A stretch of 64,000 bases of DNA from Diploptera punctata (GCA_030220185.1 JASPKZ010009670.1:1-64000), one strand, 5' to 3'. Numbered from the stretch's first letter, positions 1-9,319 are shown. Translations and numbers: made by a program. The notes: generated from the letters alone by a model not told the origin.

Positions 1-511
1 TTGCCCAACAGGTCGCCAGGAGTTTATATGTTCGCGAGTGTGACAGTGTCCGTAAGTTAGGTTTACTACAGAATTGAGATAGGGGTTCAGGTTGTTATCT
101 TAACAGTTTAAAACGAACGCTCTTGGCCCAATTAATTATGGTATTTGTTAATACACACATTTTCCAAATTTGACGCTTATGTCTCTGAATATATTAGAAA
201 CCAGCGACAATGACCAATCGGCGGATTGGGATACCCTTCCAATGTCAAAGACAACGGAATAATACGGTTTATTTCTTGAAACTTGGTAAATATTCAGAAA
301 CAAACCGGGGGACTGGGCGCACTACTATCTTCAAGCGACTTTGAGAGAAATGTAGTACACACCAAATTATATTACATAAAAACTATATTTATTACGGAAT
401 ATTAAATACATTAAATGTATTCTCTCTGCCTCTCTTTATCTTAGTTTAGTTTCTCAATTTATAGGCACTTTTACACTATTTGTAATTATTTTTTCTAGAT
501 ATTTTAAAACT
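1..511. other. unannotated AT-rich sequence
   Basis: No open frame of note, tRNA-like fold or repeat shared with the rest of the window is visible before the RTE fragment starts at about 512. Confidence 0.5.
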
Positions 512-934
512 AGGGACATGTTCCTAGGAACATGGAATATTAGGACTTTATACAATAGCGGGGCACTAGAGATATTAACGCGGGAATTAGATAAATCGCC
601 CTTGGATATAGTCACTTTACAGGAAGTTAGATGGCCAGGAGAAGGTAGTCAGGAATCAGGAAGCTTTGCATTATACTACGGGGGTGCAGAAAAACCTGCA
701 TTTGGAACGGGTTTTTTTAGTCAGGAGGAGGATCCTGTCCGCTATCCGAGATATTAAATTTGTCATTGATAGGATACCATACATAATTCTAAAGGGTAAA
801 CGACATGATTTTATAATCGTAAATTCACTTGCTCGCAGAGAAGATAAAGCTGACAAGATCAAGGATGAGTTCTATGAAGAAATAGAATGCTTATTTGATA
901 GCCTTTTACGATATCATATGAAAATTGTATTAGT
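512..934 (+). pseudogene. RTE-like LINE, endonuclease N-terminal fragment
   Basis: The reading frame starting at the ATG at 518 encodes the N-terminus of an AP-type endonuclease (EEP fold), with the phrases GTWNIRTLYNSGALEIL and LQEVRWPGEGS. It closely matches the longer copy that starts at 42089. A frameshift near 714, in a run of T, moves the frame so that the rest (SAIRDIKFVIDRI, HDFIIVNSLARREDK) is read in the frame of 666-1028. Homology stops abruptly near 934, before the LGDFNAKVG block. The fragment is therefore truncated at both ends and cannot act. Similar proteins are often labelled craniofacial development protein 2-like in databases, a name that comes from the BovB/RTE endonuclease rather than from a developmental gene. 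Confidence 0.85.
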
Positions 935-1165
935 ACGTAACTTGACCTGTATCTATGTAACGGACCTGTATCTATGTAACGGAATCTTTGAACACTTTCA
1001 CCCACTTAAAAACATTAGATCGACTTGAAACTTTGTATTCTTGTAAAGGACTCATGACAATACAATAATTTAATTTTTTTAAATCCTGGCCAGAATCATC
1101 AGAAAATAAAAAAAAAACAAAAAAATTAAAACCGGTGTAATAGGTTGCGGACTTATCGACTTTTA
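935..1165 (+). repeat. composite repeat, 5' module (copy 1)
   Basis: This contains one unit beginning TAACGGAATCTTTGAA, followed by a CACCCACTTAAAAACATT-like phrase, GATCGACTTGAAACTTTG and TCCTGGCCAGAATCATC. The same unit occurs three times in tandem at 37618-38110 with a period of about 168 bp. It leads into the tRNA-Tyr-like sequence in both places, so the module and the tRNA-like part probably move together. Confidence 0.7.
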
Positions 1166-1166
1166 G

Positions 1167-1264
1167 TCAATCGTTGTAAGAGCTCAGTTGGTAGAGCGGT
1201 GGACTGTAGTGGTATATAATTTCAGTAATCCATAGGCCGCTGGTTCAAATCCAGGCCGGAAGAC
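1167..1264 (+). pseudogene. tRNA-Tyr-like sequence with intron-like insert
   Basis: The run GAGCTCAGTTGGTAGAGCGG, GGACTGTA, an insert of about 18 nt (TGGTATATAATTTCAGTA), ATCCATAG, then GCTGGTTCAAATCCAG matches the layout of an intron-containing eukaryotic tRNA-Tyr with anticodon GTA. The A and B boxes are recognisable. The acceptor arms (GTTGTAA and CCGGAAG) do not pair, so this is a tRNA-derived part of a repeat rather than a working gene. A second copy lies at 38144-38241. Confidence 0.65.
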
Positions 1265-1356
1265 TTTTTTAGAAGAGTATTAAGCAATTAAATTTTCATG
1301 GTATTCCAGTTTATGACAATCAATTAAACTAAAAATTAAAAAAATAAATAATAGTT

Positions 1357-1435
1357 TAAAAAACTAGTTTAGAAAACCATTCTAAAAAACTAGTTTAGAA
1401 AACCATTCTAAAAAACTAGTTTAGAAAACCATTCT
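1357..1435 (+). repeat. 26-bp tandem repeat, 3 copies
   Basis: The unit AAAAAACTAGTTTAGAAAAC plus CATTCT is repeated three times without interruption, just before the foldback. Confidence 0.9.
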
Positions 1436-1454
1436 AAAAAATTAAAAAATAAAT

Positions 1455-1917
1455 ATAGTTTAAAAACTAAAAAAACACTTTATTAGAAAACCGAACTAAA
1501 AAATGAAAAATAATTTAATTTCCAACACGCTTGGGATAAAATTAAAGTGGTCAACAAAAACAAAATCATCTCCAACACATCTAGAATAAAACTAGAGTTA
1601 TCTACAAAAAAAAATAATGACACCATCAAAAGCGTGGGGTGCTTTTTATGGTTTTTACGTTTTCTTCTTAGAGACTTTAATTTTACCAATATCTGTTTAT
1701 TATCAAATATATTGATATAGGCCACCCCACGCTTTTGACGGTAAAATTATTTTTTTTGTAGATAACTCTAGTTTTATTCAAGATATGTTGGAGATGATTT
1801 TTTGTTGACAACTTTAATTTAATCCCAATCGTGTTGGAAATTAAAACTATTTTTCATTTTTAGTTCGGTTTTCTAATAAAGCGTGTTGTTTTAGTTTTTA
1901 AACTATTATTTATTTTT
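1455..1917. repeat. foldback element, copy 1 (arms about 200 bp)
   Basis: The left arm (about 1455-1652) and right arm (about 1716-1917) are imperfect reverse complements. Both carry CATCAAAAGCGTGGGGTGC or its complement, TCTCCAACA, and a TTAGAAAACCGAACT-like end. The spacer is about 63 bp. A second copy with the same arms lies at 38345-38826, also downstream of a tRNA-Tyr-like sequence. No coding potential is seen. It could be a MITE-like foldback or the end of a larger composite. Confidence 0.8.
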
Positions 1918-1921
1918 ACCT

Positions 1922-2192
1922 AGTATACTACCGTTTTCCTCAACTATTTAAAATTTTCGTTGATTTTACTTTAGGCCTTTCGATGCATACTTCATCTTCT
2001 GGAGTAGTTGTAGTAATATTGAATTAACTGTATGTCTAATAGAGGGTTGTGCTCATTAGGCATATTTTCGTTGAGAATGTTTGTATTTTTGGCCTTCTTG
2101 ATAATTTCGATTTCTTCTAAAATGTTAATTTTGTGTCTGTTGTTTTCCCTGTGTATAATTGACATTTTATTATCGATTGTTGAAACTGTGGC
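1922..2192 (-). pseudogene. Penelope-like element C-terminal scrap with hammerhead-like motif
   Basis: On the minus strand a frame reads SIIHRENNRHKINILEEIEI, then IKKAKNTNILNEN, NPLLD. This resembles the region N-terminal to or within the GIY-YIG portion of Penelope-like reverse transcriptases, where a LEE.EI phrase is followed by a LN motif and a terminal L.D. Directly downstream (minus strand, about 1973-2002) comes CAGAAGATG, a short hairpin, then CGAAAGGCC. That is the hammerhead-like motif also seen in several palindromes here. The copy is short and lacks the RT domain. The family assignment rests on my reading of the motifs only. Confidence 0.45.
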
Positions 2193-2261
2193 GGCTTTCT
2201 GAAATGTGTTTTAGCTAAATTTGATTTGATTGTTAAAGGAGAAGGCAAATCAAATTTCGCT

Positions 2262-2466
2262 GTTCACCTGATTTGAATCCAATCGAAAATGTGTCAGCTA
2301 AGATAAAAATAGAGATGAACTCTAATTGGCCTGCAGATACATGAAAGACGAAAGATCGCTTATGGCACAAATTCAAGACGCCTGGGATGCTCTAGACGAT
2401 TGTCCACGTGCCTGTAGAAATTTTATTGCATCAATGCTCCGAGGATTGAGGGCGGTAATAGAATAG
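2262..2466 (+). pseudogene. Tc1/mariner-like transposase, C-terminal fragment
   Basis: Translation from 2264 gives SPDLNPIENV, the catalytic-core signature of Tc1-like DDE transposases. After a frameshift near 2360 it continues as AQIQDAWDALDDC, then CRNFIASMLRGLRAVIE and a stop at 2464-2466. The second half matches the usual end of these proteins. The N-terminal HTH and the first two catalytic aspartates are absent. It is a broken remnant with no visible terminal inverted repeats nearby. Confidence 0.8.
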
Positions 2467-2665
2467 ATGCTGAGGGGTCATACACCCGATATTAATTTTG
2501 TTAAAGTTTTCATTTTAGAATATATTATTTTCTTTCTTCATTTAATTATTAGAAAGTTTTCATTTATGTGTTTTGTGTGTGCATTAAATCCATAAAACTC
2601 AAATATAAAATTAAATATGAAACTATATTACAGGCGAAATGCTATCCTAACATTCAGTAAAAAAA

Positions 2666-2745
2666 AAGTAGAACGGGAATCGAACCCGTGAGGTTACGAA
2701 CGCAGATGTTGTGTGTTAAACCTTTCGACCACGGAAACACACAAA
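2666..2745 (-). pseudogene. degenerate tRNA-like sequence
   Basis: The complement has a B-box-like GGGTTCGATTCCCGTTC arm and begins GTTTCCGTGGTCGAAAGG, like the start of a tRNA-Val. The acceptor arms do not pair and the anticodon arm is not clear. It is probably a tRNA-derived SINE head or a pseudogene. Confidence 0.4.
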
Positions 2746-3375
2746 GGCAAAAGCTCTCTCTTTTATGTTACTTGTGTGTGCACTGCGTTAGCTAGCAAAC
2801 AACACAGTACAATTACTGAAAACGTGTTAATGTGAATAAGGCTTGTGCGAGTGCTCACGAAGTACCCGATCGGTTGATCGAATCAAGAGATGACTCTTTT
2901 TATTTTTGTCTAAGGGTGTACATGGAGATTGCAATTTATGAGCAGAATGCAAAGAAAAACTTATGGGAAGTCAAACATTACAGATTGAATTAATCTAATG
3001 TTAGGAATGTGATAGGGGGCGTGTCCGGTGTGGTTTTTAAATGAACGGTCATGTTTTTTTTTTTTTTAATGTTTGGGGCACTTCTATATGATATATCTAC
3101 ATCATATTTTCACAGTTTACCAAGAAAAGTGTGAAGATTTCAAATATATTTCCAAAAAATTGGCATTTTTTACCTCCACTTACGAACATCCCCCCCTTAA
3201 GATCAGATACGCGCAATATCAACGACCGACGTATTCTACAATAACCCCACTTCTTTATTAAATGAAACGTTGTTTACTGAATCTTTCTACATGACAGAGC
3301 TATCTTCATAACGCGGTAGATATACAGCTATGTATTCATAGTTAAATATGGGAAATACCATTATGAGGTTCTTAA
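2746..3375. other. unannotated sequence
   Basis: Nothing recognisable apart from a poly-T run at about 3054-3067. A 62-codon open frame inside has no recognisable motif. Confidence 0.4.
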
Positions 3376-3389
3376 TTCGTAAATTAATG

Positions 3390-3541
3390 AGTAGTTTTTT
3401 AACATCTTACCTCATATTTTATGAGTCATAATGTCGGTTGAAAATGAGAGAGACCCTTCTCTCGAAAACTAGTTCCCGTGTTTGAAGAAACATAAAATAT
3501 GAGGTAAGATGTTAAAAAATGACTCATTAATTTACGAATAA
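3390..3541. repeat. palindrome, arms about 50 bp
   Basis: The left arm (TTCGTAAATTAATGAG, then TTTTTTAACATCTTACCTCA) and right arm (TGAGGTAAGATGTTAAAAAA, then TGACTCATTAATTTACGAA) are near-perfect complements around a spacer of about 55 bp. The phrase CATCTTACCTCA recurs in another palindrome at 33350-33436. Confidence 0.85.
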
Positions 3542-3705
3542 AGCTATGTGTTACAGCCCATCTTATCCCCTCGCCCGCGTTATCATATAGTTTATATTAG
3601 TACAAGTAACTCTCTGGTTATTACATACATTGTGTATTGCAGGAAATAATTACTTAAGAAATATGTATTAATAAAATACATTTATATTTGAAGAGAAAAA
3701 TTTTC

Positions 3706-3779
3706 GCCTAGACCGGGACTCGAACCCGGGACCCTTGGCTTTCCGGGCCAAGTGCTCTACCAACTGAGCTACCGAGGCG
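3706..3779 (-). tRNA. tRNA-like sequence, copy 1 of 3, anticodon uncertain
   Basis: On the minus strand it reads GCCTCGGTAGCTCAGTTGG, then CTTGGCCCGGAAAGCCAAG, then CCCGGGTTCGAGTCCCGG and TCTAGGC. The acceptor arm pairs in six of seven positions, counting one G-T wobble, and the D and T arms pair well. The Pol III A box (TAGCTCAGTTGG) and B box (GGTTCGAGTCC) are intact. The anticodon loop would be CCGGAAA, with GGA in anticodon position but C instead of the invariant T at position 33. A serine GGA tRNA should also have a long variable arm, which is missing. It is therefore probably transcribable but not a normal decoding tRNA. Confidence 0.55.
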
Positions 3780-3993
3780 AGTTACGATCTAGACGCAAAT
3801 TTTTCTCTTATATACGTTGTAATTCCCTATCGCCAAATGCTTTTGAAACCATTGATTCTATCTTTGCAAATGGCGGCTTCTTAGTTAAGAAGACATTTAT
3901 TGGGAATTTAACATTACTTTATAAAGCTAGTAAGGCTTCTAATGATGTTTTTATTATTCATTTAACATCTCTCAATGAAAGATAAATTGTATT

Positions 3994-4067
3994 TGAAGAG
4001 TAGCTCAGTTGGTAGAGCACTTGGCCCGGAAAGCCAAGGGTCCCGGGTTCGAGTCCCGGTCTAGGCG
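3994..4067 (+). pseudogene. tRNA-like sequence, copy 2 of 3 (acceptor 5' strand replaced)
   Basis: It is identical to the neighbouring copies from TAGCTCAGTTGG onwards. The first seven bases are replaced by TGAAGAG from the palindrome arm, so no acceptor stem can form. It sits at the centre of the palindrome. Confidence 0.7.
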
Positions 4068-4299
4068 AAAATTTTTCTCTTCAAATATAATTTATCTTTC
4101 ATTGAGAAATGTTAAATGAATAATAAAAAACATCATTAGAAGCCTTACTAGCTTTATAAAGTAATGTTAAATTCCCAATAAATGTCTTCTTAACTAAGAA
4201 GCCGCCATTTGCAAAGATAGAAGCAATGGTTTCAAAAGCATTTGGCGATAGGGAATTACAACGTATATAAGAGAAAAATTTGCGTCTAGATCGTAACTC

Positions 4300-4373
4300 G
4301 CCTCGGTAGCTCAGTTGGTAGAGCACTTGGCCCGGAAAGCCAAGGGTCCCGGGTTCGAGTCCCGGTCTAGGCG
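4300..4373 (+). tRNA. tRNA-like sequence, copy 3 of 3, anticodon uncertain
   Basis: This is the mirror of the copy at 3706-3779, with the same arms, A and B boxes and the same odd anticodon loop lacking T33. Confidence 0.55.
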
Positions 4374-4559
4374 AAAATTTTTCTCTTCAAATATAATTTA
4401 TCTTTCATTGAAAAATACATTTACTTTGCCACTGTCGAATATGTATTCTTCACTCTATTTTTAAAGCACGTGCATTCCGTTCACCGAGTCCAATAAAATA
4501 ATTCAGAACCTTGAAACCATTCTATGTAATCTTGTTCAGTTAGAAAGTTGTTTCAATAC

Positions 4560-4698
4560 CTGTGAGATTTGTGTCGCTTCTGCCACTCTTCCATTGATGT
4601 CACCACAGCCTTGAATATCTCAGCATCTTGTACTTCATCCAAGGCCTCTTGGTCGGATGTTGCCCAAGGCGTACCACCACTTCCTCCGGTCATGCACT
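4560..4698 (-). CDS. candidate host-gene internal exon, product unknown
   Basis: On the minus strand this 139-bp block is preceded by AATTTGCAG, a usable 3' splice site, and followed by GTATTG after CACAG, a usable 5' splice site. Between them one frame is open for 45 complete codons, with two extra bases at each end. It contains CMTGGSGGTPWATSDQEAL followed by DEVQDAEIFKAVVTSMEEWQ and KRHKSHR. Its base composition is clearly richer in GC than its surroundings, and in-frame stops lie just outside both splice sites. I do not recognise the protein and see no repeat or transposon motif in it. No partner exon is evident in the window, so the rest of the gene would lie across large introns or outside. 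Confidence 0.5.
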
Positions 4699-5079
4699 CT
4701 GCAAATTGTTAAATTATACCTTCAGTAATTTAAAGTCGTCAATTGCACGGTATGACATACAATTACACGTTCAGTGTACTAACTAGCCTGCTACACACAC
4801 CTGATTAATTTCATTCGCATTGTACATACTGTATCAAATGTTCCTCAACCCGGGGGCATGAAGGAACAATTGTAGGATAACAAAATCTCTTGATGAGGCA
4901 AGTTTGTTATAAAATATAAAAGCCTACTCGTAAAGTAATATAGTTTATAATTTGTACATTTGTTTCTGAAAACGTACATTATTTTTTATAGTATTTCCTA
5001 TTTTTGGGAATGCTTAACCTACTCGTAAATATGGTCAAACAAAAATACAGTATGTAATGAAGATACTCAGCAAATGAGG

Positions 5080-5662
5080 CAAATTTTGAAGAAGTGGCTG
5101 TATTCAAATATCTGAGAACAATAATCACAGAGAGGAATGAGGTGCAGAAAGAAATTAAACATAAACTGAACTCTGGAAGATCCAAACTTCTCTCAAAACA
5201 TGTTAGGCCTAAACTAAAATTATACAGGCTAAAGCAGTTTTTTCTTGCAGTTGGTTGTGAAACATGGACTCTTAATCAAAAGAGGAGAAACATTTACAAG
5301 TATTTGAGAATAAAGTTTCTAGAAAATTTTTGGATCAAAGAGAGGCGAACAGACTGATGAATGGAGAAAATTACAAAACAGTGAGCTAAATATTTTTTTT
5401 TTTTGGCAAACCGATACAAAAGAATTCAGTCTCGTAGACTGCGATGGGCAAGACTTTTGACACGAATGTGGAATGTAGGAGAGGCTGGAAAAGCCTTGTA
5501 CAAAAAACCAGAGGGAAAGCGTCCAGTAGAAGACTAAACATGAGATGGGAGAATAATATTAACCATGGTTTGAGGGAGGTGAATGATTGGTTAACATTGG
5601 TTCAAGATTTATGGAGAGAATTTATCCGCGGTTCGATAGTGCCAGTAAGTTAGTTAGTGAGC
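5080..5662 (+). pseudogene. RTE-like LINE, degenerate C-terminal copy
   Basis: Frames at 5094-5357 and 5444-5653 match the C-terminal end of the RTE copy at 44370-44990: VFKYLRTIITERNEVQKEIK, GCETWTLNQ, then SRRLRWAR with a frameshift, RRLNMRWENNINHGLREVND. It ends in GTTCGATAGTGCCAGTAAG, the family's conserved 3' end. Several frameshifts and stops make this an old copy. Confidence 0.85.
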
Positions 5663-5754
5663 TTATATTTGCGCGCATGCACCTCATTGAGTTAAATAAT
5701 TACATTTGTTTAATTCGCTTTAAAAAAGCAATTATCACATTAGTCTTATGAGTA

Positions 5755-6058
5755 AGGTAAAGTGATCCCACAACAGGCCTCAGGAGGCCTTTGGGGTAGT
5801 AGGAGGTTAAGGCTCCCACTTTTTCTAGACAATCGGCACTTGATGTCAGCCGGGTTGTCAGCCCCTGCGTGACGGCCGCCTTTACCCCAGAACAAGCGTC
5901 TGGTACTCATTTCCGTTAGAGGCTGAGTCGACCCCAGGGCCATAGTGCCGCCAGAGGGTTTGGGTCAGTTTAAAAATCCTGACCCCAACGGGACTTCAAC
6001 CCTCGACCCTCCGGCTTGTAGCCCAGTGCCTTAACCACTACGCTACGGCGTGCCCCCC
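5755..6058 (-). mobile_element. tRNA-derived SINE with 14-bp target-site duplication
   Basis: The element is bounded by the perfect direct repeat TAGTCTTATGAGTA at 5741-5754 and 6059-6072. On the minus strand it starts with a tRNA-like head, CGCCGTAGCGTAGTGGTTAA followed by GGGTTGAAGTCCCG (A-box and B-box positions). A GC-rich body follows and the 3' end is a short ACTTTACCTT-like tail. It is 304 bp long, non-coding, and would need LINE machinery to move. Confidence 0.85.
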
Positions 6059-6324
6059 TAGTCTTATGAGTACAAAATACATTAATATTTCATAATTTCC
6101 TTACTTTTTTAAAGAACATTTTATTACTGCTGATCCTAGTGTATATCATCAGAAAGAATGGATTATGACAAATCTATGAACAGAAAATACCAATTGGAAA
6201 AGAATTATAGGCCTAATAAATGTAAAAATAGGCATATATTAGGATACCTCATACTTAATTTTGTTTTTAAATGTAATGTTGCGTGTCTGGTGGAATTTTA
6301 AAAGTGTGATACACTGAGAATTTG

Positions 6325-6405
6325 TTCCAAATGCGCGTGTAGACGATGCAGATCTTTATTCTCAACAACTCGAACGAGTTCTTGAAATGTTGAGGTTCGC
6401 GAGTT
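6325..6405 (+). pseudogene. mariner transposase scrap
   Basis: Translation gives DADLYSQQLERVLEML, which resembles the YSQQL.R segment of mariner transposases. The same stretch, DADLNSQQLE, occurs at about 35790. No catalytic residues are retained here. Confidence 0.5.
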
Positions 6406-6449
6406 CAAACCCGAACGGACCGGGTTAAATTGTATTATGACGTTGATAA

Positions 6450-7085
6450 TTATTATGGTGACTATTTAACTCATGCCCCAAATGGGAGTGGATGAACAAT
6501 TACTTTTAAATGAATTTTGCTTTAAAACCAATCACAGTCGTGTTTCACCTCGATAATTATCGAATTTTGATTACCAAAATAAAGAAAGCTTCTCCTTTTT
6601 AATATTCTGAACAGGTCAGAGCATTATTTTGCAGTGACTGACTCTCTAACAAATACGTTGAATTTAGCAAATAATGAACAGATTCCTTCGGCCTACACAT
6701 TTTATAATTAATTGTGTGTTCAATAATTGTGTTTTACTCAGTTGTTTCCGAAAAAATGAATTAATAACCTATAATATTGGTTATAATATACAGTTTGATG
6801 TGTTTCATTTTTCTCCACTGGGTGCATTCTTACAATATGCGATCCTATTTGGCAATAAATAGTATGATCAAGTTGCAGTGATGAACAAATGAAACATAAC
6901 CAAACATATTCATTTGTTTTCAAACATCACTGTTTACATTAAATATATAATTATATTTAAATAATGATTTGTGAGTAAACAGCTTAATTGTATTCATTAA
7001 ATAGCCCTAATAAATGCCACTCTTGATTTCCAAATTATCTAGATAAATTGGAAATCACTCGTGGCATTACTTATAATAAATTATT
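6450..7085 (+). repeat. about 630-bp interspersed repeat, copy 1
   Basis: This region reappears in inverted orientation at about 36255-36845. Shared phrases include CTCATGCCCCAAATGGGAG, GGATCGCAATATTG or its complement, and AGTAATGCCACGAGTG. One end has a hairpin (7033-7068, AATTTATCTAGA-like). No protein is encoded. It may be a non-autonomous DNA transposon. In both places it lies beside a mariner scrap. Confidence 0.7.
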
Positions 7086-7204
7086 GTACAGAATTGCAAA
7101 TATTCCATTTACAATTTCGATATTTTACGAGAGGAAGCGAAAAGAAAACAGCTAATTAAAAACATTATAGGCTTATTTACACAATCTTAGCCAATATCGT
7201 AACC

Positions 7205-7410
7205 TAGTATCATGAATAATTTAGATACATACGAGCTAAGATATGTAACGGCTCGAGGTAAGAAAAGCAGCTATAACGCTTGGGGAAACAGATATTCTGA
7301 CCGCATGTTCGTCCCTATAACACAGTATGATCTTTCACACTTGGGAATGACACGTGAAGTAAGCAGCCGACTTGTTCTAGACCTTCACACCATGGAATTT
7401 ATTTACAAGC
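7205..7410 (+). repeat. SINE-like repeat S4, copy 1
   Basis: It shares a layout with 25345-25560 and 50483-50730: CGGCTCGAGGT, AGCTATAACG, TGACCGCATG, GTAAGCAGCCGACT and CCATGGA in the same order. It is diverged. No tRNA head is evident. Confidence 0.5.
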
Positions 7411-7555
7411 ATCTTATGTGTTTAAGAAGGGGTTGTGTATGAAATTCTGAGAGTTAACTGATTTTGAAGTATGTACGTACCATAAAATTACTGAAATTTT
7501 TCTAATCAATTATACATCCTCAGCAAAGGAAATAAATAAAATTGGTATGACCATA

Positions 7556-7715
7556 GGTAACGGGAGAATAATATTAACAATGATTTGAGACAAGTAGATA
7601 ATACAGGGGATGAAATGAAAGCATGAGCTCTGGATAGGGATGTGTGGATAGCTTGTGTTCGCGTGGCCATGAACCTACGGTTCGATAGTGCCAGTGAGTT
7701 AGTTACTTAGTTATT
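7556..7715 (+). mobile_element. RTE-like LINE 3' end fragment
   Basis: Matches the last part of the RTE copy: GGGAGAATAATATTAACAAT, AATACAGGGGATGA, CTGGATAGGGATGT, CATGAACCTACGG, then TTCGATAGTGCCAGTGAG and a GTTA-type tail. It is 5'-truncated. Confidence 0.8.
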
Positions 7716-7739
7716 TAATACCATAGATCTACCATTGCT

Positions 7740-8100
7740 GGTCAAGTCCGGATGAGAAAGAAGGGAGGGGAGTAACACTTCGTTCAGCTGACCCTGCTGA
7801 TAGTACCTTGTAAGGGTCCCTAGCCAGGGTTACGATGAAGACCCCAACGGCGGATGCAGCAGAGTATGGTTTAGACGGCGGATGAGGCAAATAAAGGGTA
7901 GATCAGAATCTTAGCTGCAACTGATCTATGGTGGACTCCAGAGAAAAAGTATCTGGTCCTCCAGGTTGGGGGTTGACACTATGGACCAGCTCCTCATACA
8001 TTGTAAAAAATTAATGCTAAAAATATATAGACATGTATATTTTGGTTGAGGATACCTGTATATATAACAGAAACAATCCTGAAATAAAAAAAAATAACTC
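7740..8100 (+). mobile_element. internally deleted LINE (5' leader joined to 3' end)
   Basis: 7740-8018 is GC-rich and resembles a LINE 5' leader, with phrases such as ATGAAGACCCCAACGGCGG and CCTCCAGGTTGGGGGTTG; this is inference. 8030-8090 matches the 3' end of the LINE at 40441-40500 (TATATTTTGGTTGAGGAT, AACAGAAACAATCCTGAAAT). Together they suggest a copy that lost its coding region. Confidence 0.45.
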
Positions 8101-8429
8101 AGGCATCAGTCAATGCGGAAGGATTTGCATCCTAGTCTTGAGTGAAAGCCTCTTGAGTATAAGAACGTTGCGGAGGATAAAGTCGGCACAATCGGATCCT
8201 GTATGAGTCTCCATGATCTGTTAATCAGATACCTGTATCCTTATCATATATTGTCGGAGACTGTGACTTTGCTTGTTCGTATGGAAACGAACTTTATTTT
8301 ACGCGAATAAACTCTTCGAGGCCTACATATTGAAGATAAATTAATTCCGAACGAGATGGCTCAGACACTTGGGTTTGAGACTCGTAATTGCATACTCATA
8401 AAAAATGAACTTCAGTAGTGCACAACAAG

Positions 8430-8738
8430 ATAGAATTTGGAATTCCTAAAAGTTAGCTAGGCCAGATATAATAAGAACAGTTAAGTCCCGTAGACTGCGA
8501 TGGGCAGGACATGTTGCGCGTATGGGGAATGAAAGACGTGCATGGAAACTTCTTGTAGGAAAGCCAGAAGGAAAACGCCCAGTTGGTAGACCAAGAATGA
8601 GGTGGGAGAACAACATTAACAATGATTTGAGGGAAGTAGATTATACAGGGAATGATTGGAAAGCATTAGCTCAGGATAGGGAGTATGGAGAGCTTATGTC
8701 CGTGCGGCCATGAACCTACGGGTTCGATAGTGCCAGTG

Positions 8739-8773
<35 letters not shown>

Positions 8774-9010
8774 AGTTAGCTAGATGTCTAATTTGCTCTA
8801 CTATTTAATTTTGTACTGGGGCATGAATTAAAATCTTTAGAGGAAACTCAGGGCTACAATTCAATCATATTTATCATCTATTGGTAGGCTATAGTGTTAT
8901 TAGACGATAGTGAGAAAATGTTAAAAGCCAACACACATATTACATTAAATAACACCAAGAAAGTGGGGCTGGAAGTTAATGTCATTTATAAACACCAAGA
9001 CAAATTATGG
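8430..9010 (+). pseudogene. RTE-like LINE, RT-region fragment interrupted by another RTE
   Basis: 8430-8460 (GGAATTCCTAAAAGTTAGCTAG) and 8784-9010 (CTCTACTATTTAATTTTGTA, AAATCTTTAGAGG, GGCTGGAAGTTAATG) correspond to 43975-44000 and 44087-44300 of the near-full RTE copy. There is a deletion in between and a second RTE 3' end inserted at 8461-8770. The YADD catalytic block is eroded. Confidence 0.8.
8461..8770 (+). mobile_element. 5'-truncated RTE insertion with 13-bp target-site duplication
   Basis: Bounded by AAAAGTTAGCTAG at 8448-8460 and 8771-8783. It carries the last 300 bp of the RTE family: RRLRWAGHVARMGNERRAWK, then LLVGKPEGKRPVGRPRMRW. It ends with GATAGTGCCAGTGAG and a (TAAG)n tail, which is a simple-repeat 3' terminus typical of RTE elements. 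The target itself is older RTE sequence. Confidence 0.9.
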
Positions 9011-9029
9011 ATCGACTATTTTTTCTTTA

Positions 9030-9245
9030 TAGCAGTTCGTCCTTAATTCCTGCTTTCCAGAGATCCTATCTTCCCATTGTCCTTCTTCCGTACCCCTCTT
9101 CATCATGGCATCATATATTCCCTCATACCATGTTCTTCTACTTCCCCCCTCATCCTTCAGCCTGGTACCATCCAATCTGACACCTGTTTAGGCCACTGTT
9201 CTTCCGACATCGTTGTACATGTCCATACCACTCTAAAGCTATGGA
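9030..9245 (-). pseudogene. non-LTR retrotransposon C-terminal fragment
   Basis: The minus strand encodes a degraded version of the end of the LINE at 61620-61860, including EEQWPKQVSDWMVPG and REYMMP. Stops interrupt it. Confidence 0.7.
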
Positions 9246-9319
9246 TCCACTATAAATTTTATAAAGTAGTATACTACACCATGAGAAAATTTATAAACAT
9301 TATATTTGATTTGATGAAT

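Larger units (their letters stand above)
3690..4397. repeat. large palindrome with three tRNA-like copies
   Basis: Left arm (about 3690-3990) and right arm (about 4091-4397) are near-identical reverse complements, each about 300 bp. Each arm contains one copy of a tRNA-like sequence and a common 200-bp segment. That segment gives mirrored open frames of 77 and 75 codons with almost the same residues, on opposite strands. A third tRNA-like copy occupies the middle. AGAGAAAAATTT and its complement flank the tRNA-like parts. The low divergence of the arms suggests recent inversion or gene conversion. Confidence 0.9.

Noticed and set aside
518..1028. Host craniofacial development protein 2 gene
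   Set aside because: The similarity comes from the RTE endonuclease. The copy is frameshifted and truncated at both ends.
1357..1435. Possible CRISPR-like array
   Set aside because: Three direct 26-bp units without spacers in a eukaryotic repeat-rich context are an ordinary tandem repeat.
3752..4326. Mirrored 77- and 75-codon frames with nearly the same protein
   Set aside because: They begin inside the tRNA-like sequence and are identical only because the palindrome arms are identical. No start context or domain supports a gene.
3706..4373. Functional serine tRNA gene cluster
   Set aside because: The loop lacks the invariant T33, there is no serine-type variable arm, one copy lacks its acceptor strand, and all lie in a palindromic repeat.
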